Shown here: positions 32,403 through 41,897 of the stretch, piece after piece | Position numbering within the stretch: the first letter of the stretch is position 1 | How the letters are laid out: each line of letters begins with the position of its first letter | The notes under the pieces: generated by a model | The model's database searches: none | The model's input: the letters and a program-made list of their open reading frames with translations, nothing else | What the model was told of the DNA's origin: nothing | Program-made: the position numbers and the translations under genes | DNA from: Bordetella genomosp. 10 | Lineage (GTDB): Bacteria > Pseudomonadota > Gammaproteobacteria > Burkholderiales > Burkholderiaceae_B | Direction of reading: 5' to 3' | NCBI RefSeq assembly: GCF_002261225.1 | Contig: NZ_NEVM01000002.1 | Coordinates: 806,001 to 870,000, forward strand | DNA length: 64,000 nt

Positions 32403-32954
32403 TCAATCCGTCGCCGGATGCTGCGCGCGCCATGCGCGCAGGGCTTCCAGCGTGTTCGCCACGTGCTTGTCCGGGTCCGAATCGGCGTAGGAATAGATCA
32501 CCTTGCCGTCCGGCGCGATGACGTAGGAGATGCGCTGCGCGCGCGCCGCGTTGCGTTCGTGCACCGCGTCATAGGCGCGCATGATCTTGCCGTCGCCGTC
32601 CGCGGCGACCGGGAATTTGCTCTGGCATTCGCTGACGGAAAAGGGCTTGAGCACGTCGATGCTGTCGGCGGATACGCCGACGACGCGCGCGCCCAGTTGC
32701 TCGTACTGCGGCACCGCTTCGGCGAAGTCGTGGGCCTCGATCGTGCATCCCTTCGTGAATGCGGCCGGGAAGAAGTAGAGCACCAGCGGCCCCTTGCGCA
32801 GGGCATCCTTCAGGTCGAACTGGAAAGCCCGGCCGCCCTGGGCGGCCTGGGTCTTGAATTCCGGCGCGCTGGCGCCGTTGGGCAGCGCGGCCCAGGCCGT
32901 CGGCAGCGCGGCCAGCGAGCAAGCGAGAAGAGCGGCAGTCAAACGTTTTTTCAT
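32403..32954 (-). CDS. Exported peroxiredoxin (Bcp/PrxQ-like)
   Basis: This 183-residue peroxiredoxin has a signal peptide (KKRLTAALLACSLAALPTAWA, cut about residue 22), so it acts in the periplasm. The peroxidatic Cys is in FFPAAFTKGCTIEAHDF and a second Cys in SVSECQSKFP may resolve the disulfide. Most Bcp/PrxQ proteins are cytoplasmic, so the signal peptide is a special feature. The gene converges with arsC. Confidence 0.9.
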   Translation of the reverse strand: MKKRLTAALLACSLAALPTAWAALPNGASAPEFKTQAAQGGRAFQFDLKDALRKGPLVLYFFPAAFTKGCTIEAHDFAEAVPQYEQLGARVVGVSADSIDVLKPFSVSECQSKFPVAADGDGKIMRAYDAVHERNAARAQRISYVIAPDGKVIYSYADSDPDKHVANTLEALRAWRAQHPATD

Positions 32955-33105
32955 GATCGCATCTCATGGATGAGCGGAAAGGACGGACGGGTCGCATCGA
33001 TCCGGATCAATCGATTATAGGAGCGGCTGGCCCGGTAAGACACCCCTGATGCCGGGGCTGGTCCGACAGGACCCAGCCGCGCCATGACGAGCGGTTTTCC
33101 GGACC

Positions 33106-34926
33106 TCAGCCGTTTTGCGACGGGCGCGATTCCCGCCGTTGCTCGTGACGCTCCTGGTGCTGCTCGCGGCGGTCCGATTGCTGCTGCCGCTGTTGCTGTT
33201 CGCGCTGCTGCTGTTGGCGTTGCTGTTGTTGTTGCTCGCGCTGCATTTGCTGCTGTTGTTGCTGCATCTGCTGGCGCTGTTGCTGACGCTGCTGCATTTG
33301 CTGTTGCTGCTGGCGCTGCTGTTCCTGCATCTGCTGCGTGCGCTGCTGCTGGCGTTGCTGGTCTTGCTGCATGCGCTGCTGGCGCTGTTGGTCCTGCATC
33401 TGCTGCATGCGTTGCTGCTGTTGCTGCTGGGCCTGTTGTTGCTGCTGCAATTGCTGCTGGTTCTGCCGCTGCTGCGACTGCAGGTTCTGCTGGCGCTGGT
33501 TTGCCTCCTGCTGGCGCGCGCGCTGCTGCTGTTGCAACTGCATCTGCTGCTGGTTCTGCTGCTGTTGCAGCAATTGCTGTTGCTGCGCCGACTCGCGCTG
33601 CATCTGCTGCTGCCGCTGGTTGGCTTCCTGCTGGCGGCCCAGGCCCTGCGCCTGCTGGCGCTGCTGGTCCGCCGTCCGTTGCTGCTGCTGGCGGGCCTGG
33701 TCGGCCTGCTGCTGCTGGAACTGCCGCTGCCGGTCGCCTTGCTGCTGCTGGAACTGGCGCTGCTGCGCGGCATTCATCGGGCCGCCCCCCGGCTGCTGCG
33801 GTCCGCCGGGCCGCTGGTTAGGCGCGCCGGCACTGCCGGGACCGCCGGGCCGCTGCCCCGGGCCGCCTGGCCCGCCCGGACGATCGCTGCCGGGCGGCTG
33901 GCGCCAGTTGTTGCCGCTCCCCATCGGGTGGCTGAACGCGGCTTGCGGCGGACGGCCGTGGTTGACGTTGATGAATTGCTGGCGCTCGCGGCCGGCGTCG
34001 AAGGCATGGCGGTTCTGCAAGGCCAGGGGCGGCATGTGCCGCTCGCGCTGGGCGGCGAGTTCATGGGGATCGGGACGCCGGTCGATGCCGCCGGGGCCGC
34101 CGTGATAACTCACGCGGTTGTGCTGGTTGATCACGACGTTGTGGTTATAGACGTAGGTGATGCGCGACGGCCCGATCCGGGTCACGGACCGGTTGTAGTA
34201 GAAGTGCCGGTCGCGCCAGTAGCCGCCCACGTAGCCCGTGCCGAAATAGCCGAAGCCGTAGTTGATGCCGCCGTAGAAACCGATGTGCGGTCCCCAATAC
34301 CCCGGGAACCAGCGGTAGTAGCCGGTATCGAAGGCCCAGTAGCCGGGCGTCCAGAGCGCGCCTTCATAAGGCGCCAGCACCCAGGCGCCGGGCACCCAGT
34401 AGAAGCCGTAGGCGTTGCGCGCCCAATATCCCGGCACCCAGATATAGCCGTCGCCCGGCACCGGCGGCTGGTCGTAGACCGGCAGCGGCGGCGGCGCGTC
34501 CTGCGTGGTCGTCACCGGCGCCAGGTTGGCGTCGGAGGGATCGGGCGAAGCCTGCGCCTGCTGCGGCGCGGGATAGGCCTGTCCTTGCGGGTACGGCTGT
34601 CCCTGCGCATCGGCCGGATAGGGCTGGCCTTGCGCGTCCACCGGATAGCCGTTCTGGTCGGTCTGCGGGGCGGGAACCTGATTGGACGGATACGCCGGAT
34701 AGTTGGACGGGTAGGGGTCCGAGGACTGCGCCTGCGTGAGCGCCGGCGCACAGGCGGACAAGCCCAGCGCCAAGGCCAGGACGGCGATGCCGGCGTGCCG
34801 CGGCCCCGCGATCCGCGCCATCGGACCGGCGCCCCGGGAAGAGGCCGCCGTCATCGGCCGGGCGCGGCCGGCGCGGCGCGCCGCCGGCTCGCCGTCGCCG
34901 GAGAGGAAGGATTCTTGTTTTTTCAT
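33106..34926 (-). CDS. YXWGXW-repeat lipoprotein with a long Gln/Arg-rich C-terminal tail
   Basis: A 606-residue exported protein. After an N-terminal hydrophobic segment with lipobox LGLSAC (about residue 59) comes a Gln/Pro/Tyr-rich region (QGQPYPADAQGQPYP), then YXWGXW-type repeats (GYIWVPGYWARNAYGFYWVPG and GALWTPGYWAFDTG) from about 160 to 260, and a C-terminal low-complexity region of over 200 residues made mainly of Gln, Arg and Met. No enzyme domain is seen. The tail is coded by CAG-type triplet repeats and could vary in length between strains. Likely an envelope or surface protein; the function is unknown. Confidence 0.8.
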   Translation of the reverse strand: MKKQESFLSGDGEPAARRAGRARPMTAASSRGAGPMARIAGPRHAGIAVLALALGLSACAPALTQAQSSDPYPSNYPAYPSNQVPAPQTDQNGYPVDAQGQPYPADAQGQPYPQGQAYPAPQQAQASPDPSDANLAPVTTTQDAPPPLPVYDQPPVPGDGYIWVPGYWARNAYGFYWVPGAWVLAPYEGALWTPGYWAFDTGYYRWFPGYWGPHIGFYGGINYGFGYFGTGYVGGYWRDRHFYYNRSVTRIGPSRITYVYNHNVVINQHNRVSYHGGPGGIDRRPDPHELAAQRERHMPPLALQNRHAFDAGRERQQFINVNHGRPPQAAFSHPMGSGNNWRQPPGSDRPGGPGGPGQRPGGPGSAGAPNQRPGGPQQPGGGPMNAAQQRQFQQQQGDRQRQFQQQQADQARQQQQRTADQQRQQAQGLGRQQEANQRQQQMQRESAQQQQLLQQQQNQQQMQLQQQQRARQQEANQRQQNLQSQQRQNQQQLQQQQQAQQQQQQRMQQMQDQQRQQRMQQDQQRQQQRTQQMQEQQRQQQQQMQQRQQQRQQMQQQQQQMQREQQQQQRQQQQREQQQRQQQSDRREQHQERHEQRRESRPSQNG

Positions 34927-35009
34927 ACGAGCATCGAGCGGCTCACGCCGTTCGCCCTGTAGTCATGGTCTCGGTGCCGGTCCCGGCCTGCATCCTTGCC
35001 CGGGCCGCC

Positions 35010-35150
35010 TCAATAGCCGTAGTAATAGTGGGCCGGGGCGGGATAGTAGCGGTAGCCGCCGCGATGGTAGTAATGGCCGCCATCGGCGGGAACCACGATG
35101 CAGCCGCTGAGCGAGCAGGCAACGGCAACCAGGGCAATGAGCTTCTTCAT
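35010..35150 (-). CDS. Small Tyr/Gly-rich lipoprotein
   Basis: A 46-residue peptide with a lipoprotein signal (MKKLIALVAVACSLSGC) followed by a Tyr/His/Gly-rich tail (YYHRGGYRYYPAP). The ATG at 35150 has GGAGTCCAAC upstream. It lies 83 bases upstream of the YXWGXW gene on the same strand and may be co-expressed with it. The mature part resembles small lipoproteins of unknown role. Confidence 0.8.
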   Translation of the reverse strand: MKKLIALVAVACSLSGCIVVPADGGHYYHRGGYRYYPAPAHYYYGY

Positions 35151-35431
35151 GTTGGACTCCTTCGGGAACGCACGCACAGGCATGCGGACGATTCCAGTGT
35201 AGGGAGGCGCGTGAAGCATGTGGGCGGTCTGAAACCGGTTTGAAACGCGGACGGGGTTACCAATTCCTACCCATGTCGCCGAGCGTATCTGAAATGCCCC
35301 TTCACGTATCCGAAGGGTTCGTTCGATTCAGGGCATTGCGCCGTATCGCGTCTTTTGGACGGCGGGCGTCGCTCCCCGCGGCGTGGCGCGGGGAGGGGAG
35401 ACCGGGCCTCGGTTCGGCCTCGGTCCGGGTA

Positions 35432-35836
35432 TCAGTTGTAGCGGCCGCCGGCGCCGCCCAGGCTGAAGCGGCCCGCGCCCAACAGCGCGATGGCCAGGCC
35501 CGCGGCCAGATACATGCCTTGCAGTTCCAGTTGCCAGCCGCCCTGGCTGTTGATCTGGAACAACTGGCTGGTATGCACCAGGCCGAAGGCGAACAGCATG
35601 TTGACGGCGATGATCAGGCCGCCGATGCGGGTGAATATGCCGACGATGATAAGAATGGGGGCGATGACCTCGCCGATGTAGACGAGGTAGGCCACGAAGG
35701 ATGGCAAGCCATGCTCGTGGACCAGGTTGACGATGAAGCCGACGCCATGCGTCATTTTGCTGATGCCGTGCAGCAGGATCAGGATGCCCAGTACCAGGCG
35801 TAGGATCAGCTTGCCGGCGTCGTCGGTTCGGTTCAT
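35432..35836 (-). CDS. DoxX family inner-membrane protein
   Basis: A 134-residue protein with four hydrophobic helices and the DoxX pattern (KLILRLVLGILILLHGISKM, YIGEVIAPILIIVG). DoxX-type proteins take part in redox or membrane stress, but the reaction of this class is not settled. The downstream gap (35151-35431) contains a 9-bp inverted repeat (35372-35380 with 35387-35395) and nothing else I can name. Confidence 0.88.
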   Translation of the reverse strand: MNRTDDAGKLILRLVLGILILLHGISKMTHGVGFIVNLVHEHGLPSFVAYLVYIGEVIAPILIIVGIFTRIGGLIIAVNMLFAFGLVHTSQLFQINSQGGWQLELQGMYLAAGLAIALLGAGRFSLGGAGGRYN

Positions 35837-35990
35837 GGCGGAGTCTCTTGGATAACGGTGTCGTTGGGGGGCATCGACGTCCGCCGGCGCGGCCGGCGGA
35901 CCGAAGGTCGGCCATTATCGCAACAGAGTGTGAAGCACTCAAGGGCCACGTCCAGGTCCGGCGGGCGGCGGGACCGCCCCGGTCGCCTGC

Positions 35991-36908
35991 CTACTTGCGG
36001 ATCAGCGTGGACTTGCCGAACAGGCTTTCGACCAGGTCGACGACCACTTCGGCCGTCTGGTTGCGGACGTCGCGCGCCGGGTTCAGCTCCATCAGGTCCA
36101 GCGAGCCCAGCCGGCCGGTGTCGGCGATCATTTCCATGCACAGTTGCGCCTCCCGGTAGGTCGGGCCGCCCAGGACCGGCGTGCCGACGCCCGGCGCCAC
36201 CGCCGAATCGAGGAAATCCGCGTCGAAGCTGACGTGCAGGTGGGTGTCTTCGTCGACGTCGGCCAGGGCCTGTTCCATGGTCAGCCGCATGCCGTTCTCG
36301 TCGATGTGGCGCATATCGAACACGCGCAGCCCCAGGGCGCGCAACTGGCGCTTTTCTTCCGCGTCGACGCTGCGTATGCCGACCTGGCGGATGGACTTCG
36401 CCTCTACCGCCGGATAGGCGTCGCTCAGGCGGGTGAGCGCGTCGGGCCCCTGGCCGCACAGACAGGCCACCGGCATGCCGTGGATGTTGCCGGTCGGCGT
36501 GATGTCGTGGGTATTGGCGTCGGCATGGGCGTCCAGCCACAGCACGGCCAGCTTGCGGCCGGCGGCTCGGCAATGCCGCGCCACGGCGCTGATGGACCCG
36601 ATCGCCAGGCAATGGTCGCCTCCCATCAGTATGGGAAAATGCCCGGCTTGCAAGGCGTCCCACATCGCGTCATGGACCGACCGGTTCCACTGCGCCACTT
36701 CTTCCAGGTGGCGAAAGCCGTCGCGCGGCGGGTGCCAGGGATTGGTGGGGCCCGCCAGGTTGCCGGCGTCGACGACCCGCATGCCCTGGCGCTCCAGGGC
36801 CAGGGGCAGGCTGGCGACGCGCAGGGCCTCGGGGCCCATCGAGGCGCCACGGATGCTCGCGCCGACATCGGTGGGCGCGCCGATAAGATCCACTTGCGTG
36901 ATTGCCAT
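35991..36908 (-). CDS. rocF: Arginase
   Basis: This 305-residue manganese enzyme hydrolyses arginine to ornithine and urea. The metal-binding motifs are all present: GGDHCLAIG, WLDAHADANT, and SFDADFLDSAVAPG; ELNP near the end is also typical. It begins MAITQVDLIGAPTDVGAS. The ATG at 36908 is chosen because family similarity starts directly after it. The gene is divergent from kefF with 73 bases between starts. Confidence 0.92.
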   Translation of the reverse strand: MAITQVDLIGAPTDVGASIRGASMGPEALRVASLPLALERQGMRVVDAGNLAGPTNPWHPPRDGFRHLEEVAQWNRSVHDAMWDALQAGHFPILMGGDHCLAIGSISAVARHCRAAGRKLAVLWLDAHADANTHDITPTGNIHGMPVACLCGQGPDALTRLSDAYPAVEAKSIRQVGIRSVDAEEKRQLRALGLRVFDMRHIDENGMRLTMEQALADVDEDTHLHVSFDADFLDSAVAPGVGTPVLGGPTYREAQLCMEMIADTGRLGSLDLMELNPARDVRNQTAEVVVDLVESLFGKSTLIRK

Positions 36909-36981
36909 GCCAGCCTCGCGAAATACAAAGGCCAAGGCTAACATCGTTTCCTGTCGCGCTGTCGCCCTTCCAGGATCCCCG

Positions 36982-37542
36982 ATGATCGTCATTGTCTACG
37001 CCCATCCCTATCCCCGCCATTCGCGCGCCAACGGCGCCTTGCTCGACGCCCTGGAGGGCCTGGGCGGCGTGCGGGTGCGCTCGCTCTACGATCTCTACCC
37101 CGACTTCAGCATCGACGTCGCGGCCGAGCAGGAGGCGCTGGCGCCGGCCCGGCTGGTGATCTGGCAGCACCCCATGCACTGGTACGGCTCGCCGGCGCTG
37201 TTCCGCCTCTGGCTGGACAAGGTGCTGCAATACGGCTGGGCCTACGGCAAGGGCGCGGGCATGTTGGCCGGCAAGGACCTGATGTGGACGGTGACCACCG
37301 GCGGCGACGAGGGCAATTTCACCTGTTGCGGCGAGAATCACCTGGGCATGCTGGGGCAGCCGCTGCGCAGCGCCGCCGAACAATGCGGCATGCGCTGGCT
37401 GGCGCCGTTTTCCCTGCACGGCGTGACCGCCCTGACGCAGGACCAGTTGGCCGGGGCCGGCGCGCGCTATCGCGCACGGCTGGAGGCGCTGGCGGAACGC
37501 TATGCGAACGCCGGCGGCGTCGAGGGAGCCGTCCATGAATGA
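36982..37542 (+). CDS. kefF: KefF-type NAD(P)H oxidoreductase, ancillary subunit of the KefC system
   Basis: This 186-residue flavodoxin-like quinone reductase has the motif [21 protein letters not shown] and the substrate-binding segment [21 protein letters not shown]. KefF binds KefC and raises glutathione-gated potassium efflux. Its last 8 bases overlap kefC, so the two are made in step. I use the ATG at 36982 because the conserved first strand begins there. Confidence 0.9.
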   Translation: MIVIVYAHPYPRHSRANGALLDALEGLGGVRVRSLYDLYPDFSIDVAAEQEALAPARLVIWQHPMHWYGSPALFRLWLDKVLQYGWAYGKGAGMLAGKDLMWTVTTGGDEGNFTCCGENHLGMLGQPLRSAAEQCGMRWLAPFSLHGVTALTQDQLAGAGARYRARLEALAERYANAGGVEGAVHE

Positions 37543-39406
37543 TCAATTGCTGTTGCAGGTGCTGGTCTACCTGGGAGTGACGGTGGTGTTCGTGCCGCTG
37601 GCCGTGCGGGCGCGCATGGGGTCGGTGCTGGGCTACCTGATCGCGGGTTGCGTGATCGGTCCGTGGGGGCTGCGGGTGGTGGACGATCCGGCGGCGATCC
37701 TGCATTTCGCGGAGATCGGCGTCGTCCTGATGCTGTTCCTGATCGGCCTGGAGCTGGACCCGCGGCGCCTGTGGAACCTGCGGGTGCCGGTCTTCGGCGG
37801 CGGCGCGCTGCAAATGGGCGTGTGCGGCGCCGCGCTGGGCGCGCTGGTCTGGTGGCAAGGCCTGGAGTGGCGCGTGGCGCTGCTGGCGGGGATGACGCTG
37901 GCGCTGTCCTCGACGGCCATCGCCGTGCAGGCCATGAACGAACGCAGCCTGCAGCAGACCGTGCTGGGGCAGCGCGCCTTCTCGGTGCTGTTGTTCCAGG
38001 ACCTGGCGGCGATTCCCCTGGTGGCGCTGATCCCGCTGCTGGCCGGCGGCAAGGGCGGCGAGGGCGACACGCTGGGCGCGGCGACCTTGAAGATCGTCGT
38101 CGCGCTGGCGATCGCGGTGGTCGGCGGCCGCTACCTGGCGCGGCCGCTGCTGCGTTTCGTGGCGCGTTCCGGGCTGCGCGAAGTGTTCAGCGCGGTGGCG
38201 CTGCTGCTGGTGATCGGCGTGGGCGAGCTCATGGAAAGCGCCGGGCTGTCCATGGCCATGGGGGCTTTCCTGGCCGGGGTGCTGCTGGCCAGCTCGGAGT
38301 ACCGGCACGCGCTGGAGAGCGACATCCAGCCGTTCAAGGGATTGCTGCTGGGCCTGTTCTTCATCGGCGTCGGCATGTCCATCGACTTCGGCACCTTGCT
38401 GTCCCATCCCTTGCAGGTGCTGGCGCTGCTGCTGGCCTTCCTGGTGCTGAAGTTCGTCCTGCTGTGGCTGCTGTCCCACGTGCTGGGCATAGGCGGCGGC
38501 CGCTGCGTGCTGTTCGCCACGCTGCTGGGGCAGGGCAGCGAATTCGCCTTCGTGGTGTTCGGCAGCGCGCACGACGCGGGGGTGTTGCCCGACGACTGGG
38601 CGCGCCTGCTGACGCTGGCGGTGGCCTTGTCGATGGCGGCGACGCCCATCGTGCTGGCGGTGCTGGACGCCCTCGAACGGCGGCGGCCGCGCGGGCAGCG
38701 CGCCGACGACGAGATCGACGACGACGGCGCCAGCGTCATCATCGCGGGCTTCGGCCGCTTCGGCCAGATCGCCGGCCGCCTGCTGCTGGCCAACGGCGTG
38801 AAGGTGGTGGTGCTGGACCACGACCCCGACAACATCGAGACCTTGCGCAAGTTCGGCATGAAGGTGTTCTATGGCGACGCCACCCGCGCCGAACTGCTGG
38901 AGACCGCCGGCGCGGCGCGCGCGCGGGTGCTGGTCAACGCCATCGACACGGTGCCGGACAACCTGCGGCTGGTGGACCTGGCGCGGGAACAGTTTCCCAA
39001 TCTGCGCATCGTCGCGCGGGCGCGCGACGCGGTGCATTACTACCAGTTGCGCCAGCGCGGCGTGGAGGTGGTGGAGCGCGAGCTGTTCGAGTCGGCGCTC
39101 ACCGCCGGGCGCCATGCCTTGCAGGCGCTGGGCATGGACCCCTACGAAGCGCGCGAGGTGGCGGATGCTTTCCGGCGCAACAACGTCACCATGCTGGAGG
39201 AGACCACCGCCAATTTCGAGGACGAAGGCCTGCGCATCACGGTGGCCAAGCGGGCGCAGGAGACGCTGGAGAAATCCATCGCGCGCGACCGCCGGCTCGC
39301 GCTGAGCACGCACCGGGACTCCTGGGGACCGCAGTCCCGGGAGACCGGTGGGCAAACCGAGGCGCGCGACGGCGAAATGGCGGCGGCGGATCGCTCCGCC
39401 CCGTAG
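37535..39406 (+). CDS. kefC: Glutathione-regulated potassium-efflux antiporter KefC/KefB
   Basis: A 623-residue CPA2 transporter: about twelve transmembrane helices (residues 1-385, with [15 protein letters not shown] and [14 protein letters not shown]) followed by a TrkA-N/RCK domain (about 405-520: [18 protein letters not shown] and [13 protein letters not shown]). KefC expels potassium in response to electrophile adducts of glutathione, acidifying the cytoplasm for protection. The 8-base overlap with kefF supports a KefFC complex. A short charged C-terminal tail follows the RCK domain. Confidence 0.92.
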   Translation: MNDQLLLQVLVYLGVTVVFVPLAVRARMGSVLGYLIAGCVIGPWGLRVVDDPAAILHFAEIGVVLMLFLIGLELDPRRLWNLRVPVFGGGALQMGVCGAALGALVWWQGLEWRVALLAGMTLALSSTAIAVQAMNERSLQQTVLGQRAFSVLLFQDLAAIPLVALIPLLAGGKGGEGDTLGAATLKIVVALAIAVVGGRYLARPLLRFVARSGLREVFSAVALLLVIGVGELMESAGLSMAMGAFLAGVLLASSEYRHALESDIQPFKGLLLGLFFIGVGMSIDFGTLLSHPLQVLALLLAFLVLKFVLLWLLSHVLGIGGGRCVLFATLLGQGSEFAFVVFGSAHDAGVLPDDWARLLTLAVALSMAATPIVLAVLDALERRRPRGQRADDEIDDDGASVIIAGFGRFGQIAGRLLLANGVKVVVLDHDPDNIETLRKFGMKVFYGDATRAELLETAGAARARVLVNAIDTVPDNLRLVDLAREQFPNLRIVARARDAVHYYQLRQRGVEVVERELFESALTAGRHALQALGMDPYEAREVADAFRRNNVTMLEETTANFEDEGLRITVAKRAQETLEKSIARDRRLALSTHRDSWGPQSRETGGQTEARDGEMAAADRSAP

Positions 39407-39438
39407 GGAACGCGTTCGCCAGGGAATGCATTCACCGG

Positions 39439-40668
39439 TCAGTCCAGCACCCGCCCCTTGGTTTCGGGCAGCAGGAAGGCAGTGAGGATGACGATGGCGT
39501 AGGCGCCGGCCGCGAAGGCGCCGATCGCCCAGGCCAGGCCGTGGGTCTTGCTGAGGAAACCCACCAGGCTGGGAAACAGCGCCCCCACGCCGCGGCCGAA
39601 GTTGTAGGCGAAGCCCTGGCCATTGGCGCGCAGCGCCGACGGAAACAGTTCGGTGAGATACGCGCCGACGCCGCTGAAAATGCCCGAGGCCGCGAAGCCC
39701 AGCGGGAAGCCCAGGATCAGCATCTGTTCGTTGCTCAGCGGCAGCAGGGTATAGACGTAGACGCTGATGGCAGACAGCACCGAGAAAATCAGCAGATTGG
39801 CGCGCCGGCCCAGTTTGTCGGACAGATAGGCGCCCGCGATGTAGCCGCAGAACGAGCCGAGGATGATGACGCCCAGGTAGCCGCCGGTGTTGAGCACGGA
39901 CAGGTTGCGCTCGGTCTTCAGGAAGGTGGGCAGCCAGGTTGTGATGGCGTAGTAGCCGCCTTGCACGCCGGTGCACAGCAGCGAGGTGACGATGGTCGTC
40001 TTCAGCAGATCCGGCGAGAAGATCGCCCAGAAGGAAGGACGCTGCGCCGTGCTTTCCTGCTTGCTGAGGGTGCGCTGGAAGATCTCCGGCTCGGGCACGT
40101 GCTTGCGGATGTACAGCACGAGTATGGCGGGCAGCACGCCGATCCAGAACAGCGTGCGCCAGGCCCATTCGGGCGGCAGCCACGAGAACGCCAGCGTGTA
40201 CAGCGCGGCGGCGACGGCCCAGCCTATGGCCCAGCCGCTCTGCACGGTGCCCACGGCCTTGCCGCGGTGTTCGGCGCGCACGATTTCGCCCATCAGCACC
40301 GAGCCGACCGCCCATTCGCCGCCGAAGCCCAGCCCTTGCAACGCGCGCAGGACGAAGATCTGCTCGAAGTTCTGCGTGAAGCCGATGGCCACCGTGCACA
40401 CCGAGAACCACAGGATGGTGGCTTGCAGCACCCGCACGCGCCCATAGCGGTCGGCGAGGATCCCGGCCAGCCAGCCGCCCACCGCGGAAAAAAGCAGGGT
40501 GACCGTGCCCAGCATGCCGGCCTGGCCCTTGTCGATGCCCCACAGGTTGATCAGCGTGGAGATGACGAAGGTGAACACCATGAAGTCCAGCGCGTCGATG
40601 GCCCAGCCGCCGAACGCGCCGACGAAGGTGCGGCGTTCAGTGACGCTTAGTTCTCTATACCATTGCAT
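39439..40668 (-). CDS. MFS transporter, probably for carboxylic acids
   Basis: A 409-residue inner-membrane protein with twelve predicted helices and the MFS motif GILADRYGRVRVL between helices 2 and 3, repeated as YLSDKLGRRANLL in the second half. The N-terminus (WYRELSVTERRTFVGAFGGWAIDALDFMVF) is that of sugar-acid/aromatic-acid or lactate symporters. It follows an amidohydrolase gene by 90 bases on the same strand, so it probably imports that enzyme's substrate or a precursor. Confidence 0.87.
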   Translation of the reverse strand: MQWYRELSVTERRTFVGAFGGWAIDALDFMVFTFVISTLINLWGIDKGQAGMLGTVTLLFSAVGGWLAGILADRYGRVRVLQATILWFSVCTVAIGFTQNFEQIFVLRALQGLGFGGEWAVGSVLMGEIVRAEHRGKAVGTVQSGWAIGWAVAAALYTLAFSWLPPEWAWRTLFWIGVLPAILVLYIRKHVPEPEIFQRTLSKQESTAQRPSFWAIFSPDLLKTTIVTSLLCTGVQGGYYAITTWLPTFLKTERNLSVLNTGGYLGVIILGSFCGYIAGAYLSDKLGRRANLLIFSVLSAISVYVYTLLPLSNEQMLILGFPLGFAASGIFSGVGAYLTELFPSALRANGQGFAYNFGRGVGALFPSLVGFLSKTHGLAWAIGAFAAGAYAIVILTAFLLPETKGRVLD

Positions 40669-40758
40669 GATGTCTCTCTGATTGTTGTTCGTTGTCGTGC
40701 GTATGCGTAAAGGCAGGGGACGGCGCGGCGGCCGTCCAGCCCTGGCCTCGGTCCCGGC

Positions 40759-41676
40759 TCAGGCGGCGGGGAAGTCGTAGAGGCGCTGCGGGTTGTCCAC
40801 CAGGATGCGGCGGCGCAGGGCGGCGTCCGGCGCCCATGCGGCCAACTGGTTGCGCAGCTTGCCGGTATTGACCATGGGCGAGATGTGCACGTGCGGCCAA
40901 TCGCTGCCGAAGACCATGCGGTCGGGCGCGGTCTCGATCAGGGCCTGGGCCCAGGGCGTCACGTCCGGGTAGTCGTCGAACCGGCTGCTGATGCGGTAGG
41001 CGCCGGACAGCTTGACCCACCAGCCATGGTCCCTGACCAGGCGCTGCAAGGCCTGGAAGCCCGCGCTGCGCGTGCCTTCGGCCACGGGCATGTGGCCCAT
41101 GTGGTCGACCACCCCGGGCACCGGCAGCTTCTGCATGCGCGGCAGCATCTCCGGCAACTGGCGCGCGTCCATCAGGAACTGCATGTGCCAACCCAGGTCC
41201 TTGATGCGGTGCGCCAGCGTTTCCATGGCGTCGAAGCCGATGCCGCCGCCGAACAGCACGTTGATCCGCAGGCCGCGCACGCCGGCCGCGTGCATGGCTT
41301 CCAGTTCCGAATCGGCCACGTCGGCGTCGACCACGCCGATGCCGCGCAGCTTGTCCGGATGGCGGCGCAGCACTTCCAGCATGTAGCGGTTGTCGGTGCC
41401 GTAGACGCTGATCTGCACCAGCACGCCGCGCGACATGCCGTTGGCGGCCAGCATGGCCAGGTAGGCATCCTCGGTGGCGGGGTGGGGGGTATACGTGCGG
41501 TTCGGCACCATGGGATAGGCGCCGTCGTCGGCCGCGACCACGTGGGCGTGGGTGTCGCAGGCGCCCGCGGGGATGTCGAAGGCCGCGGGTTGCTGCGCGT
41601 CCAGCGGCAGCGGCGGCAGGCAGTAGGGGACCTGGACCTCGGGGGCGTCTGTCTGGGGCGTGTTCCGGTTGCTCAT
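40759..41676 (-). CDS. Amidohydrolase-family protein, LigI (2-pyrone-4,6-dicarboxylate lactonase)-like
   Basis: This 305-residue TIM-barrel hydrolase has ACDTHAHVVAADDGAYPM (the HxH metal motif), RGLRINVLFGGG, VVDHMGHMPVAEG and VFGSDWPHVHISPM with the late Asp and His. The pattern is that of LigI-type lactonases and related short-chain amidohydrolases, acting on lactones of carboxylic acids. Its pairing with an MFS gene downstream suggests a small uptake and hydrolysis unit. The substrate is not determined; 2-pyrone-4,6-dicarboxylate is only one option. Confidence 0.82.
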   Translation of the reverse strand: MSNRNTPQTDAPEVQVPYCLPPLPLDAQQPAAFDIPAGACDTHAHVVAADDGAYPMVPNRTYTPHPATEDAYLAMLAANGMSRGVLVQISVYGTDNRYMLEVLRRHPDKLRGIGVVDADVADSELEAMHAAGVRGLRINVLFGGGIGFDAMETLAHRIKDLGWHMQFLMDARQLPEMLPRMQKLPVPGVVDHMGHMPVAEGTRSAGFQALQRLVRDHGWWVKLSGAYRISSRFDDYPDVTPWAQALIETAPDRMVFGSDWPHVHISPMVNTGKLRNQLAAWAPDAALRRRILVDNPQRLYDFPAA

Positions 41677-41832
41677 GGCGCGGGTGTCTCCAAAGAGGAA
41701 TTCAGCGTGGACCCGGCGGCGGTCGAGGCTGGACGAGCGGCGACAGGCTGCGTGGCCGGGGCGTGCGAACGCGAGCCCGGCCGCGCCGTCGCGCGGGGAA
41801 GCGGTGAGGGCACGGCCGGGAACGCGGCTTAT

Positions 41833-41897
41833 CGACGTGCAGTTTAACGATGTGCAGTCTACCGCTGCGCAGTTTACCGATGTGCAGTTTATCGATG
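41833..41897. repeat. 15-bp tandem repeat (four copies plus part) at the glycosyltransferase 3' end
   Basis: Units of 15 bases run 41833-41847, 41848-41862, 41863-41877 and 41878-41892, with consensus CGATGTGCAGTTTAC, and a partial fifth follows. The array extends over the stop codon of the glycosyltransferase gene (41889-41891). In another frame of the same strand it would encode a five-residue repeat (SINCT-like). The 212 bases between the amidohydrolase and this gene hold nothing else definite. Confidence 0.75.

Noticed and set aside
35372..35395. Terminator for the DoxX gene (9-bp inverted repeat CTCCCCGCG/CGCGGGGAG)
   Set aside because: No run of T follows in the minus-strand direction, so termination is not supported; it is noted only as an inverted repeat.
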